Positions 35,545-44,809 of a stretch of DNA of 56,302 nt are shown piece after piece. The stretch comes from a bacterium (GTDB taxonomy: Bacteria; Electryoneota; Electryoneia; Electryoneales; Electryoneaceae): contig JANQEY010000077.1 in NCBI GenBank assembly GCA_028278125.1, positions 1 to 56,302 of the forward strand, given 5' to 3'. A program made the position numbers and the translations under genes. Numbering within the stretch: position 1 is the first letter of the stretch; each line of letters opens with the position of its first letter. A model generated the notes under the pieces. That model saw only the letters and a program-made list of their open reading frames with translations. It made no database searches and was not told the origin of the DNA.

Positions 35545-37632
35545 TCAGGCTTTTGAAATTTTTTCCACTACATCCTGGGGGCCTGTGACAAGGAGAATGT
35601 CTCCTGGCTTTAAAACCAGGTCAGGTGTGGGTATAATTTTTTCTTTTTCGCCTGATTTACCCCTGGTATGTCTGCGTACAAAAATAACTTCTATCCCGTG
35701 AACTCGTCGAAGATCAATCGTTTTAAGGTCCTTGTTGACAAATTCAAAGGGTACTTCAACCTCTGCCATAGAGTAGCCGGGAATGATGGAATCGCTCGTC
35801 ATTCTCGTAGCAGCTTCAAAACTGGTTTTCATGCTACCCAGGAGATCCCGTTTCATAATTTCAGCATTGTAAGCTTCTACAACGTCCGAACGCTGCACTG
35901 TTCCGATCAGTTTTTGATGATCATTCTCATCAACCACCGGTAATTCGTCAAGATTTTTCCTGGCAAACAACCGCATCACGATATCAAGGTTATCGCCGGG
36001 TGTAACAACAGGCATCTCGTAATTAGTTATATCATCTGCGACAAGTATCGGCTCGAGAACCTCAATATCGAACAGGACAGAGCGGATTTCGTTAAACGAG
36101 ATATATCCTTTCAAACGGTCTTCCGAATCCAGCACAAAGAGAGTTGTATGAAGATTTGAATCTGACACTGTATCCAGGAGTGGTTTTAGTCTCATGTTGA
36201 ATGGTACAGTTGAAACCTCACTCCTCATCACATCTTTTACATTAATTCCCCTGAATACATTTACCTCAGCTCCCCTTCCGAGAAGTATTCCCCGTGAACG
36301 AAGCCTGATAGTATAAATATTATCGCTTAGCAATTTACTGCTGACAGCTACAGCGAGAATGGAAGAGAGCATTAATGGCAATATGATCACATACCCGTTT
36401 GTCAGTTCGAGCAGGATCAAAATTGCCTGGAGAGGTGCATGGGTACTTGCCGCGACAAAAGCCGCCATTCCCACCAGTGAATAAGCTCCATGATGAACGG
36501 TCACCAGGTCGGGAGATATTATCCGGGCTGCATACCAGATAATCCCGCCAAGCATTGCACCGAGGAATAATGACGGGGCAAAAATACCACCGGAGCCACC
36601 AGTTCCAAGTGTTGCGGATGTTGCGAATATTTTCATCAGGATTAACAGCGCCATCATTCCCAATGGGAGGTATCCGGATAGTGATGTTTCGATAACATCA
36701 TATCCCACCCCGTATACGTGAGGTAATCCCATTGCGCCGATTATACCGATTATCAGTCCACCAATCGCGGGTTTTAGTGAATCCGGGAATTTCAGGTTAT
36801 TGAAGAAGTTTTCGGTTGTGTTCAGTACCCTGATGAATATTACTGCAACAACTCCCGCCGCCAGTCCAAGAACCGCGTAATGAACCAGTTCCAGGGGACT
36901 CTGTAATCCATAGTGTGGAACAGAAAATGCCGGGTTATTACCAAGGTGCCATCGGCTAATGGCTGTTGCTGTAACAGAAGCGACAATCATCGGACTGAGT
37001 TGCGCCATGGCAAAATTGCCGATGATTATTTCCAGAGAGAACAACATTCCTGCAATGGGCGCGTTAAATGTTGCCGCGATTCCGGCTGCGGCTCCACATC
37101 CGACAAATGTTTTCAGACGGCGTGGGCTTAACCTGAGCCATTGACCAAGGACTGACGCAATAGAACTGCCGATCTGGACAATTGGCCCTTCACGTCCTGC
37201 CGAACCACCACTCCCGATACAAACCGCACTGGCAAGCACCTTTGCGAAAGCCACCCTTGGACGAATAATGCCTCCCCGTGTCGCAACGGAAGCAATAACC
37301 TCTGTGACACCATACCCCCGTGCTTCAGTTGCCCAACGGGTAGTTATCTGTCCAACAATTAATGCGCCGAGAATTGGAATAGATAATCGCCAGTACCAGG
37401 GAATCGAAAGGAGGAAGTCAACCGTTGTTCCAGGTTGACGGTAAAAGAGGAATTGTGCCCCTTCAATGGCATATCTGAATCCAACAGCTCCATATCCCCC
37501 GATTACTCCTATCAGGGCAGCGAGGAGAAGATCCCTGCGGTATTCCCCACTGGCAAAATCCCGGAGTAGATCTTCTTTCCCCTTGGTAAACCGGGTAAAA
37601 AATGAATAAATATTGAATCCGTTTGTTCCCAT
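35545..37632 (-). CDS. ClC-family chloride channel/antiporter with CBS pair and TrkA-C domain
   Basis: A 695-residue membrane protein. The ClC core (about 25-440) shows GSGGSAGREGPIVQIGSSI (the GREGP loop with the gating glutamate) and GTGGSGGIFAPSLFLGAMLG (the GxFAP selectivity loop). A cytoplasmic CBS pair follows (KDVMRSEVSTVPFNM; DELPVVDENDHQKLIGTV), and a C-terminal TrkA-C/RCK-C domain ends PGDILLVTGPQDVVEKI. The CBS and RCK-C parts suggest nucleotide or ligand gating. The ATG at 37632 is preferred over a TTG nine codons upstream. It could be a H+/Cl- exchanger or a channel; this cannot be decided without locating the proton glutamate. It is transcribed alone. Confidence 0.93.
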   Translation of the reverse strand: MGTNGFNIYSFFTRFTKGKEDLLRDFASGEYRRDLLLAALIGVIGGYGAVGFRYAIEGAQFLFYRQPGTTVDFLLSIPWYWRLSIPILGALIVGQITTRWATEARGYGVTEVIASVATRGGIIRPRVAFAKVLASAVCIGSGGSAGREGPIVQIGSSIASVLGQWLRLSPRRLKTFVGCGAAAGIAATFNAPIAGMLFSLEIIIGNFAMAQLSPMIVASVTATAISRWHLGNNPAFSVPHYGLQSPLELVHYAVLGLAAGVVAVIFIRVLNTTENFFNNLKFPDSLKPAIGGLIIGIIGAMGLPHVYGVGYDVIETSLSGYLPLGMMALLILMKIFATSATLGTGGSGGIFAPSLFLGAMLGGIIWYAARIISPDLVTVHHGAYSLVGMAAFVAASTHAPLQAILILLELTNGYVIILPLMLSSILAVAVSSKLLSDNIYTIRLRSRGILLGRGAEVNVFRGINVKDVMRSEVSTVPFNMRLKPLLDTVSDSNLHTTLFVLDSEDRLKGYISFNEIRSVLFDIEVLEPILVADDITNYEMPVVTPGDNLDIVMRLFARKNLDELPVVDENDHQKLIGTVQRSDVVEAYNAEIMKRDLLGSMKTSFEAATRMTSDSIIPGYSMAEVEVPFEFVNKDLKTIDLRRVHGIEVIFVRRHTRGKSGEKEKIIPTPDLVLKPGDILLVTGPQDVVEKISKA

Positions 37633-37805
37633 TGAATTTCCGAGGGTTTTACAGCTCAATCCTGTCCATAAAAGGATTCAAGTGAATCACGGAATTCAAA
37701 ATGTGGCGGTTGCTATCCCGGAAGCAAGCAGACAAAGGTAGAAAAATACTTTTCGACTTGAAGGGAAGAACAATTGAAATCTGGAATAACAGATATTCGT
37801 TCCCG

Positions 37806-38021
37806 AGGTGTCGTCCCCGACTTGATCGGGGATCCAGTGACTTTTCTTTTTACTTATAATTCATTCATAAGCAATCATTTTTCAAATCCTATTAATCGCT
37901 TTTTCGGATTCGTTTGAATCATCTGGGAGTGAAATTATGTATAACCAAGTAATTGTGTAGGATATTAAAACTTTAAATTCTTAACGACGCTGGATCCCCG
38001 ATCAAGTCGGGGACGACACCT
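37806..38021. repeat. REPIN-like element: two 32-bp perfect inverted repeats
   Basis: A 32-bp sequence at 37806-37837 recurs as its exact reverse complement at 37990-38021, separated by 152 nt of AT-rich non-coding DNA. Each arm is itself a hairpin, TCCCCGA-CTTGA-TCGGGGA. No transposase or open frame is inside. The structure matches a pair of REP-type palindromes in head-to-head orientation, or a small non-autonomous element. Confidence 0.85.
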
Positions 38022-38141
38022 TCTGAGATAACTTTAGACTAAGAAAAAATGTTTTGAAATGTAACTTATGAGAAAAAACAGGTTCCATCCTTATTAAAGA
38101 TGGAACCCGCTAAAGAGTTTTCTTCAATAATGAATGAATAT

Positions 38142-38921
38142 CTACAACTTGTGAACACTTCCTGAACCGCTGATACTTTTTGAAATCCTTGGATCACCAT
38201 TATAACGGACGCTTCCACTTCCACTGATGCTGACATTAAGCTGATCAACAGCATAGACTTTGGAGCTTCCTGATCCGGCCACTGAAACATCTACAACAGT
38301 TCCCTTGAGTCTTGAACCGTTGTAGTTACCTGATCCGCTGACCTGGATATCCTGGTGTCCGGCCTTTCCTTCCATCCTGGCATTTCCTGATCCGGCAATA
38401 CTCATCTCCATCCGTTTAGCTTCCATTTCCATAATGGTTATATTTCCCGAGCCGCCGATATTGAACTCGAGGGTTTCAGCTGTCAGGCCGTCAAATTTAA
38501 TATTACCTGATCCAGATATTGAAGCATCAAAATTGTTTGTTTCGATTACCTCGGCTTCCACATCACCGGAACCTGAAATATCGAGACCGGTAAGATCTTT
38601 CACCTCGACATATATATCTATCGGGCCCCTGAAATGTTTAAATTTCTTCCAGAAGTTAAGTCCTTTTTCAAAACGGATATGTAGAGTTTCTCCCTTAACA
38701 ACCGTTTCAATATGTTTCATGACCTCTTCGTCGGTTTCGATAGTGACACTTTCGTTATCACCCTGGACAATGTTCAGGTCCCCGGAAATACTGAACGCGA
38801 TCCTGTTAAATCCCTTTAAATTGCGGTCTTCCTTGATAACTTTTGCATCAGAAAGATTTACGGTTGCCATAATCAACATCACAACCAGCAGCCCGGTTAA
38901 AATTCTTGAGGAAAACTTCAT
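38142..38921 (-). CDS. Secreted DUF2807 (GIN-domain) protein
   Basis: A 259-residue exported protein (signal peptide to about residue 26, ATVNLSDA). A canonical GIN/DUF2807 domain follows: FNRIAFSISGDLNIVQGDN, VDIYVEVKDLTGLDISGSGDV-like segments, then a ladder of SGSG turns at about 20-residue intervals (ISGSGNIKF, GGSGNITI, AGSGNARM, SGSGNYNG, AGSGSSKV, SGSGSVRY, SGSGSVHKL). The repeats would stack as a beta-helix. The function of this family is not established; it is widespread in Bacteroidetes-like genomes and considered an adhesin-like or envelope protein. It is transcribed alone. The ladder logic recalls the two Asp-Gly ladder proteins at 17-19 kb. Confidence 0.88.
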   Translation of the reverse strand: MKFSSRILTGLLVVMLIMATVNLSDAKVIKEDRNLKGFNRIAFSISGDLNIVQGDNESVTIETDEEVMKHIETVVKGETLHIRFEKGLNFWKKFKHFRGPIDIYVEVKDLTGLDISGSGDVEAEVIETNNFDASISGSGNIKFDGLTAETLEFNIGGSGNITIMEMEAKRMEMSIAGSGNARMEGKAGHQDIQVSGSGNYNGSRLKGTVVDVSVAGSGSSKVYAVDQLNVSISGSGSVRYNGDPRISKSISGSGSVHKL

Positions 38922-39099
38922 TTTTATCTCCCGTGAGTTTTATGAAAAAAAATAATTGGCTCCTCATATACCTTATGACGAAGGAAAATTTGAAAAAGTT
39001 ACTTATGTACTCTCACATTGAATATGTATTTCTGGCTGCTGCTTGTCAAAAGCAAATCTATAGGCTTTACAATGCTGTATTAAACCATCCTGTCTACTG

Positions 39100-39120
39100 T
39101 GCGTCATATTATTAGACGCA
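39100..39120. promoter_or_regulatory. Inverted repeat upstream of the DUF1566 gene
   Basis: TGCGTC (39100-39105) and GACGCA (39115-39120) flank a 9-nt AT spacer, 22 nt before the start codon and just upstream of GGGAGG. A possible operator. Confidence 0.4.
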
Positions 39121-39142
39121 TTCAGAATAATGGGAGGCAAAA

Positions 39143-40696
39143 ATGAGTCAACAATTTGCAATACCGGCAATTAATCAGATTAGTCGATTTCTATTAATCT
39201 CGGGAATTATAATCACAATGGCATTACTAATCAGTTCATCGGCATCAGCGCAAACCTACCCGATTGTCGATACCGGTCAAACAGATACCTGTGACAATTT
39301 CAACATAATAGATGAACCCGAACCTGGTGAACCGTTTTATGGACAGGACGCTCAATATAACAGAAATCAGCCATCTTACCAGGACAATGGCGATGGAACC
39401 GTTACCGATCTTGTTACCGGTTTGATGTGGGTACAGGAACGTGGAGATAAGGTAACCTGGGCAAGCGCATTTTCAGGTGCATCAGAATGTAATGTGGGTG
39501 GATATAACGACTGGCGGATGCCAACAATCAAGGAACTATACTCCCTGATCCTGTTTTCAGGATATACGGGAATGACTGCTGAGACGTCAGTGCCGTTTCT
39601 TGACACAGAATATTTCGATTTTGTCTATGGAAATGAAGACCGGGGAGAACGTCATATAGACTGCCAGGACTGGTCGGCTACTGAATATGTTCACTTCACG
39701 ATGATGGGAGACAGTACATCATTTGGTGTTAATTTTGCCGATGGAAGAATAAAAGGGTATCCCAAATACAGGCCACCTGTCTTCGAACCAAACATGCTGT
39801 ATGTCCGGTATGTTCGCGGTAATGGTGACTATGGCATCAACGACTTCCAGTTGATTAACGACGAAACAATAGCAGATCACGCTACCGGTTTGATGTGGAT
39901 GCGGGATGACAGCGAACAGGCAATGAACTGGGAAGACGCCCTGGCCTGGGTGGAAGAACAGAATGAAGCATCCTACCTCGGCTACAATGATTGGAGGCTT
40001 CCCAACGCAAAGGAACTGCAGAGTATTGTCGACTATACTCGTGCCCCCGAGGTGACTGAGTCGCCGGCAATTGACCCCCTGTTCAATTATAGTGAACTGG
40101 AGGATGGAGACTTCCCGTGGTACTGGACAGGTACTACTCACCATGAAGGTGGTCCGGATTTTGGATTTGATAAAGCTGTTTATGTCTGTTTCGGGCGTGG
40201 CACAGGCTGGATGGAAGCACCACCTCCTGGATCAGGAAATTATGACCTTCTGGATGTTCATGGCGCGGGAGCTCAAAGGAGTGACTTCAAGGAGGGTGAT
40301 CCTGAAGATTATCCATTAGGTCATGGCCCCCAAGGTGATGTTATCCGTATCTACAACCATGTCAGGTTGGTACGAGACGTTGCCCAGAATACAATACCCG
40401 ATCGGGGTGATGCCGAAATTACTGTTCCTTTTGATTTCTCAATCTGCGGTGTATATCCTAACCCGTTTAATCCGACTGCGACCATCAGCATCGGTCTACC
40501 TGATGCAGGTTTGACACACGTTTCCGTAATCAACAACCTGGGGCAATATGTTGGGACAGTAGTGAATGATCATCTTCAAGCAGGTTATCACCATTTCGTT
40601 TATAATGGATCCGGTTTATCAAGCGGAGTCTATTATATCCGGGCAATAAGCCCTGCAAAGATGATTGAAATCCGGAAAGTGGTATTGATGAAATAG
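39143..40696 (+). CDS. Secreted DUF1566 (Lcl C-terminal) protein with T9SS-type sorting domain
   Basis: A 517-residue surface or secreted protein. The signal peptide ends near SSASAQ. Two DUF1566/Lcl_C modules follow: NGDGTVTDLVTGLMWVQE with YNDWRMPTIKELYSL (about 75-135), and DETIADHATGLMWMRDD with YNDWRLPNAKELQSI (about 245-300). The C-terminal 85 residues are an Ig-like sorting domain with YPNPFNPTATI, a middle LSSGVYYIRA and terminal IEIRKVVLMK. The last feature is shared with three other proteins in this window and indicates type IX-like export. GGGAGG precedes the ATG. The DUF1566 role is unknown. Confidence 0.9.
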   Translation: MSQQFAIPAINQISRFLLISGIIITMALLISSSASAQTYPIVDTGQTDTCDNFNIIDEPEPGEPFYGQDAQYNRNQPSYQDNGDGTVTDLVTGLMWVQERGDKVTWASAFSGASECNVGGYNDWRMPTIKELYSLILFSGYTGMTAETSVPFLDTEYFDFVYGNEDRGERHIDCQDWSATEYVHFTMMGDSTSFGVNFADGRIKGYPKYRPPVFEPNMLYVRYVRGNGDYGINDFQLINDETIADHATGLMWMRDDSEQAMNWEDALAWVEEQNEASYLGYNDWRLPNAKELQSIVDYTRAPEVTESPAIDPLFNYSELEDGDFPWYWTGTTHHEGGPDFGFDKAVYVCFGRGTGWMEAPPPGSGNYDLLDVHGAGAQRSDFKEGDPEDYPLGHGPQGDVIRIYNHVRLVRDVAQNTIPDRGDAEITVPFDFSICGVYPNPFNPTATISIGLPDAGLTHVSVINNLGQYVGTVVNDHLQAGYHHFVYNGSGLSSGVYYIRAISPAKMIEIRKVVLMK

Positions 40697-40731
40697 ACTG
40701 GTTTTACCAAGAATAATAGACAGATAAAGAT

Positions 40732-40780
40732 AAGCCCGGCTTTTTTCCATCCTTTAACGGATGACTTGCAAGTCGGGCTT
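40732..40780 (+). terminator. Terminator-like branched hairpin
   Basis: AAGCCCG (40732-40738) pairs with CGGGCTT (40774-40780), enclosing a second hairpin CATCC-tttaac-GGATG. It lies 35 nt after the DUF1566 gene and is followed by a pyrimidine-rich tract. Confidence 0.7.
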
Positions 40781-40931
40781 CTTCTCGTTATCTTTTATCT
40801 TCGTTTTCATGTTGTTACTTATTAATGGTTTATGAATCATCGTTGGTTAGAATATTTTAATCGATTTTGTATGAGAAATTGATACAAAACACATTCTTTG
40901 GGATTTTTCTTTATTATATATACGAAATTGA

Positions 40932-40948
40932 ACAGGAAATTTTCCTGT
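40932..40948. promoter_or_regulatory. Palindrome upstream of the deacetylase-epimerase pair
   Basis: ACAGGAAATTTTCCTGT is a perfect palindrome of two 8-bp arms with one central base, 19 nt before the PIG-L start codon. A candidate operator for the two-gene unit. Confidence 0.5.
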
Positions 40949-40967
40949 CCATTCTGAGGATCGATAT

Positions 40968-41600
40968 ATGAAGTTATCCGGTTTTAACAGAGTATTGTGT
41001 TTATCTCCGCACCCTGACGACGTAGAACTGGGGATGCTGGGGTCTATTCTGAAGTTTAAGGACACTGTTTTTGATGTTCTTTGTCTGACCGTGGGGACAG
41101 CAACCGATCCAACTTCTAATGAATCCCGTAACGAGGAGATGAAAGCACTCTGGAATAACGCCAATACTCAAAATGTCAATATCTCATTTTCCGGGGTAAA
41201 TTTTTTACATGACCGTCGTGAAGATGAATGGTTGACCTTTATTGAAAAAACCTATCTTGCGAATCATGAATACGATTGTATTTTCCTTCCACCGTTCGAT
41301 GATTCACATTATGAGCACAGGTTTGTTGCCGGTTTCGGCAGCGCGTTAACACGAGCCAAGCCTATATCCCTAATTCAATACAGGACAGTGGCTACCCTGA
41401 ATTCCTGGGTGCCAAACCTGTTTATCGATATAGAAGACACTTATGATCAGAAGGTGGAATTATTGAAAGAATTTAATTCCCAGAGTGACAGTTCATATTT
41501 TTCTGAAGACGTAATCAGGGCCTTCCATATCAACTTTCATTTTTATAAAAAGGGACTTAAGTTTACGGAACAATTTCACGCACTTAACTTGTTAGGATAA
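40968..41600 (+). CDS. PIG-L/LmbE-family deacetylase
   Basis: A 210-residue zinc-dependent deacetylase-like protein. The metal-binding signature is LSPHPDDVELG (His and Asp-Asp near residues 15-18), followed by LCLTVGTATD and NEEMKALWNN, and a distal FLPPFDDSHYEHR providing the third ligand region. Family members remove N-acetyl groups from GlcNAc-containing glycans or glycolipids. The gene ends 5 nt before a sugar epimerase, so the two probably act on the same nucleotide-sugar or lipid-sugar substrate. GAGGA precedes the ATG. Confidence 0.88.
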   Translation: MKLSGFNRVLCLSPHPDDVELGMLGSILKFKDTVFDVLCLTVGTATDPTSNESRNEEMKALWNNANTQNVNISFSGVNFLHDRREDEWLTFIEKTYLANHEYDCIFLPPFDDSHYEHRFVAGFGSALTRAKPISLIQYRTVATLNSWVPNLFIDIEDTYDQKVELLKEFNSQSDSSYFSEDVIRAFHINFHFYKKGLKFTEQFHALNLLG

Positions 41601-41605
41601 TAATT

Positions 41606-42553
41606 ATGGCACAGAAAGTTTCTTTAGTTACCGGTGGCGCAGGATTTATCGGTTCACATATGGTTGAAGCGCTCCTGAAAAAGGGGCATAGAGTGGTTGT
41701 AGTTGATAATTTCAGTACCGGTGTTAAGGAAAACCTTCCTATAGACGATAACCTGCATGTCCATGTCTGCGACGTTAATAAACTCGAAGACCTTGAATTT
41801 GTTTTTCAAAAATACACCTTTGAATGGGTTTTTCATTATGCCGCTGTGGTTGGTGTGGACAGAACCCTGGAAAACCCGCTGGATGTTCTTAACGATATTG
41901 ATGGTATGAAAAATGTCCTCCAGTTGTGTGTTAAATATGGCGCGGGCAAGGTTGCGTATGCATCATCTTCAGAGGTTTACGGTGAATGTATCGATAAACC
42001 GTTTACGGAAGAAGAAAGCTCTATCAATGTGAATACTCCATACACCATTGTTAAGCTGATGTCTGAATACCTGATGCAGAACTATTATAAAAAGTATGGA
42101 TTAAAAACTGCCATCTACCGGATCTTTAACGTTTATGGGCCACGCCAGAACGCGTCCCCCTACGGTTTTGTCGTCAGTATTTTTACCGACAGGGCGATTA
42201 AGGATGAGGAACTGCCTGTGTTCGGCGATGGAAGCGCTATCAGGGACTTTACATACGTTGATGACAATATCAACGCCTCAATCGAATTGATGGAATCCGA
42301 TATATCCAACGGCGAGATTTTTAATATCTGCACAAATGAAGCGACTACGGTAATAGATTTAGCCAACAAGATCAAAGCGATTACCGGATCAAAATCGGAA
42401 ATCAAACATTATCCGATGCGAGATGACATTCTCTACCGTATGGGTGATTCGACAAAACTGATCAGTGCCCTTAAATACAAGTTCAGGTTTTCACTGGAAG
42501 AGGGACTCGAAAGGACAATTGAGTATTATAAGCATTTAAACGGAAAGTCTTGA
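41606..42553 (+). CDS. NAD-dependent sugar epimerase/dehydratase (extended SDR)
   Basis: A 315-residue GalE-like extended SDR. The NAD-binding motif is VTGGAGFIGSHMVEAL at the N-terminus, with Asp in VVVVDNFSTG. The catalytic pair is Y146-x3-K150 (YTIVK), and upstream is ASSSEVYGE. YRIFNVYGPRQNASPYG and FGDGSAIRDFTYVDD are typical of nucleotide-sugar 4-epimerases and UDP-glucuronate-type decarboxylases. The substrate cannot be chosen from sequence alone. It forms a two-gene unit with the PIG-L deacetylase and is closed by a strong bidirectional terminator. Confidence 0.9.
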   Translation: MAQKVSLVTGGAGFIGSHMVEALLKKGHRVVVVDNFSTGVKENLPIDDNLHVHVCDVNKLEDLEFVFQKYTFEWVFHYAAVVGVDRTLENPLDVLNDIDGMKNVLQLCVKYGAGKVAYASSSEVYGECIDKPFTEEESSINVNTPYTIVKLMSEYLMQNYYKKYGLKTAIYRIFNVYGPRQNASPYGFVVSIFTDRAIKDEELPVFGDGSAIRDFTYVDDNINASIELMESDISNGEIFNICTNEATTVIDLANKIKAITGSKSEIKHYPMRDDILYRMGDSTKLISALKYKFRFSLEEGLERTIEYYKHLNGKS

Positions 42554-42613
42554 TATTTTGTAAGGAATCATCAATATCTTTTCATTACGAAGATTAAGTT
42601 TAGATTATTTAAA

Positions 42614-42644
42614 AAACCTCGCTTGATTATTTCAAGCGAGGTTT
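42614..42644. terminator. Bidirectional terminator between convergent genes
   Basis: AAACCTCGCTTGA and TCAAGCGAGGTTT form a perfect 13-bp stem with loop TTATT. A-rich and T-rich flanks serve both the epimerase and the convergent FG-GAP gene. Confidence 0.92.
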
Positions 42645-42677
42645 AAATTTATATAGATTCTGCAAATCTAAAAAGGT

Positions 42678-44477
42678 TTATTTCATCAAAACAACCTTCC
42701 TGATCTCGTTCAATTTGCCTGGAACATTGACTTGGATGAAATATATTCCACTGGACAGGTGAGTTCCGTCAAAGATGAAATCGTGATAGCCTGCGTCCAG
42801 GGTATTATTTACCACTACCTCTACCTGCTGACCAAGAATATTATAGATGGATAACTGTAGCGGGCTTGCCTCAGGTAGGCTTATTGTGATTGTAGTAGTG
42901 GGATTAAAAGGATTAGGATAAGGTTTGCTAACCGTTAAGTTATTTGGAATCGGCGAATTTAGATCGATATTGGTTTCAAGGTCATCATCCAAGCCATAAA
43001 TAATCCAATCGGTTTCGTTATGCCTGGTGAGCCCATCCACTTCCACGATCTCGAAATGGAAGTATTCTACATCTATTTCACCTTCAGGCCATTCGCCAAC
43101 AAACCCAACAAAAGTGTACTGACCTTCTTCAGCACACTCCGGCGAGCATAGATGCAGATCCCATTCCCTGGTTTCACCTGCTAAGATTTCCAGACCATAT
43201 CGGATGAGTGACGGATCTTCACAAATCCATCCGTTTGGGTATATAACATTGATCCAGGCATCATAAATAATATCCAAATCGGTATTATTAGTCAGAGTCG
43301 CGCCGAAGGGAACCAATCCCATGTAAGGATAGACTGGATCACCGATAGGCAACACTGTAAGATCAAGGTCAGGAAGTCCTTCATTTTCAAACCAGGAGAT
43401 AGAATTATCCTCTTGCGATGCTGCAACTACATCCATATGACCATCACCATCTACATCAGCTGCATAAATACTTCTTGGTTCACTATAATCGTCGTCGATT
43501 ATTAATTCGAAAAAGTTTTCTTCCCCATCATTTAACCACGCAGAAATTTTATTGCCCCCTAAAGCAGCAGCACCAAGAACATCTGTGTCACCATCACTAT
43601 CGATATCAGTCAGAAATACTCTCCATGCATCCGTAAAGTCACCAGCAATTTCATGTTCAGAAAATACGGGTTGTTGATTTCCATCATTTTCCCACCAAAT
43701 AACATCATCGTCCCAGGCTGCTGCTCCTACAACGTCATTATCACCATCATTATCTATATCACCTGCACAAATGCCATACGCACCTGCTCGCGGTTCACCA
43801 AAGAAATGCTCTGTAAAGTTTTCCTCGCCATCGTTTTCAAACCATTTAAATCCTTCAAAACAAGCTGCACATAAGACATCGATATCATCGTCACCGTCCA
43901 TATCCGCTGCATCCACCCAATGTGCACCATTAGTATCGTCAGAAATCAAAATCTTAGTAAAATTTTCATTGCCATCATTTTCATACCATGCAACATCCTG
44001 CGAGGTCTCACCGGCAGCAAGGATATCAACATCATCATCCCGGTCCAGATCAATCGCCATCACACCGATGACAAAAACAAAATCAGAGTCTATTATATGT
44101 TGAGTGAAATTTTCCTCGCCACCATTCTCCCACCACCTGATTGATTGCGCCCTGGCAGCAGATCCAAGGACATCTATATCTCCATCACTATCTATATCTG
44201 CTGCGTACACACATCTTGGTCCATCAAAATTCTCTACTATAGCGTGTTCTGTCCAATTCTCATCACCATCGTTCTCCCACCAGCAGATTCTATTCGCTTC
44301 GGGAGCTGGCGCCGCTCCAATGATATCATTGTCACCATCACCATCCAGATCAATAACAAAAACATCTTGAGCAGCATAAAAATTTTCTGCAACAGTGTGT
44401 TCAACAAAGTTGATTTGTGCTATACCTGCAGGTACAGTCATCACAAACAGAAGACAAAAGATGAAAGATTTCTTCAT
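42678..44477 (-). CDS. Secreted FG-GAP/VCBS-repeat protein with T9SS-type sorting domain
   Basis: A 599-residue exported protein. A signal peptide (to about residue 21, PAGIAQ) is followed by about seven repeats of roughly 48 residues (about 25-370), each with a calcium-binding loop such as DLDGDGDNDIIGAA or DIDSDGDIDVLGSA and a WWENDG-x-ENFTEH segment. These form a beta-propeller. An Ig-like middle domain (about 375-490) includes PEGEIDVEYFHFEIVEVDG. The C-terminal domain has YPNPFNPTTTITI, LSSGIYFIQV and terminal NEIRKVVLMK, marking it for type IX-like secretion. A strong promoter lies 140 nt upstream and GGGGAGG precedes the ATG. Probably a surface adhesin or calcium-stabilised scaffold. 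Confidence 0.92.
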   Translation of the reverse strand: MKKSFIFCLLFVMTVPAGIAQINFVEHTVAENFYAAQDVFVIDLDGDGDNDIIGAAPAPEANRICWWENDGDENWTEHAIVENFDGPRCVYAADIDSDGDIDVLGSAARAQSIRWWENGGEENFTQHIIDSDFVFVIGVMAIDLDRDDDVDILAAGETSQDVAWYENDGNENFTKILISDDTNGAHWVDAADMDGDDDIDVLCAACFEGFKWFENDGEENFTEHFFGEPRAGAYGICAGDIDNDGDNDVVGAAAWDDDVIWWENDGNQQPVFSEHEIAGDFTDAWRVFLTDIDSDGDTDVLGAAALGGNKISAWLNDGEENFFELIIDDDYSEPRSIYAADVDGDGHMDVVAASQEDNSISWFENEGLPDLDLTVLPIGDPVYPYMGLVPFGATLTNNTDLDIIYDAWINVIYPNGWICEDPSLIRYGLEILAGETREWDLHLCSPECAEEGQYTFVGFVGEWPEGEIDVEYFHFEIVEVDGLTRHNETDWIIYGLDDDLETNIDLNSPIPNNLTVSKPYPNPFNPTTTITISLPEASPLQLSIYNILGQQVEVVVNNTLDAGYHDFIFDGTHLSSGIYFIQVNVPGKLNEIRKVVLMK

Positions 44478-44652
44478 GATTTCCTCCCCCGGCTCGTTTA
44501 TTAGATGTGTAACAGATTGAGTGAATAATTACATGCAAAGACTAGTTGGAAAATCAGCGGTTTAACTTAATGTGGGTGGATCTTGGCGACCTGGTTCTGC
44601 TAGAACAATCAGTAAGTATAATGAGTATAGTTTAGTTATCTATAAAAGTCAA
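44478..44652 (-). promoter_or_regulatory. Promoter of the FG-GAP gene
   Basis: On the minus strand TTGACT (44647-44652) and TATACT (44624-44629) are exactly 17 nt apart. The predicted start near 44617 leaves a 140-nt untranslated leader. This is the best vegetative-type promoter in the window together with that of the marR operon. Confidence 0.8.
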
Positions 44653-44734
44653 GAGAATTTGGTGGAATTCTAGAATAATTGTATACTTACGAGTGGATTT
44701 GTTAATATAAATAGAATATCTCAACGGTTACAAA

Positions 44735-44785
44735 GGAAAAAACCTCAAAAACATTGCGATAACATTTTGCAAAATTTCTGAGGTT
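44735..44785 (-). terminator. Minus-strand terminator after the candidate ncRNA
   Basis: AACCTCA (44741-44747) pairs with TGAGGTT (44779-44785), with further A/T pairing inside. On the minus strand it runs into TTTTTT. It would end the transcript of the ncRNA candidate before the FG-GAP promoter. Confidence 0.72.
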
Positions 44786-44809
44786 AGTTAAGTGTTGTTA
44801 AGACTACTG

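Noticed and set aside
43400..44400. Repetitive GATGATGG-like DNA and long open frames on the plus strand
   Set aside because: They are antisense shadows of the Asp-rich FG-GAP repeats.
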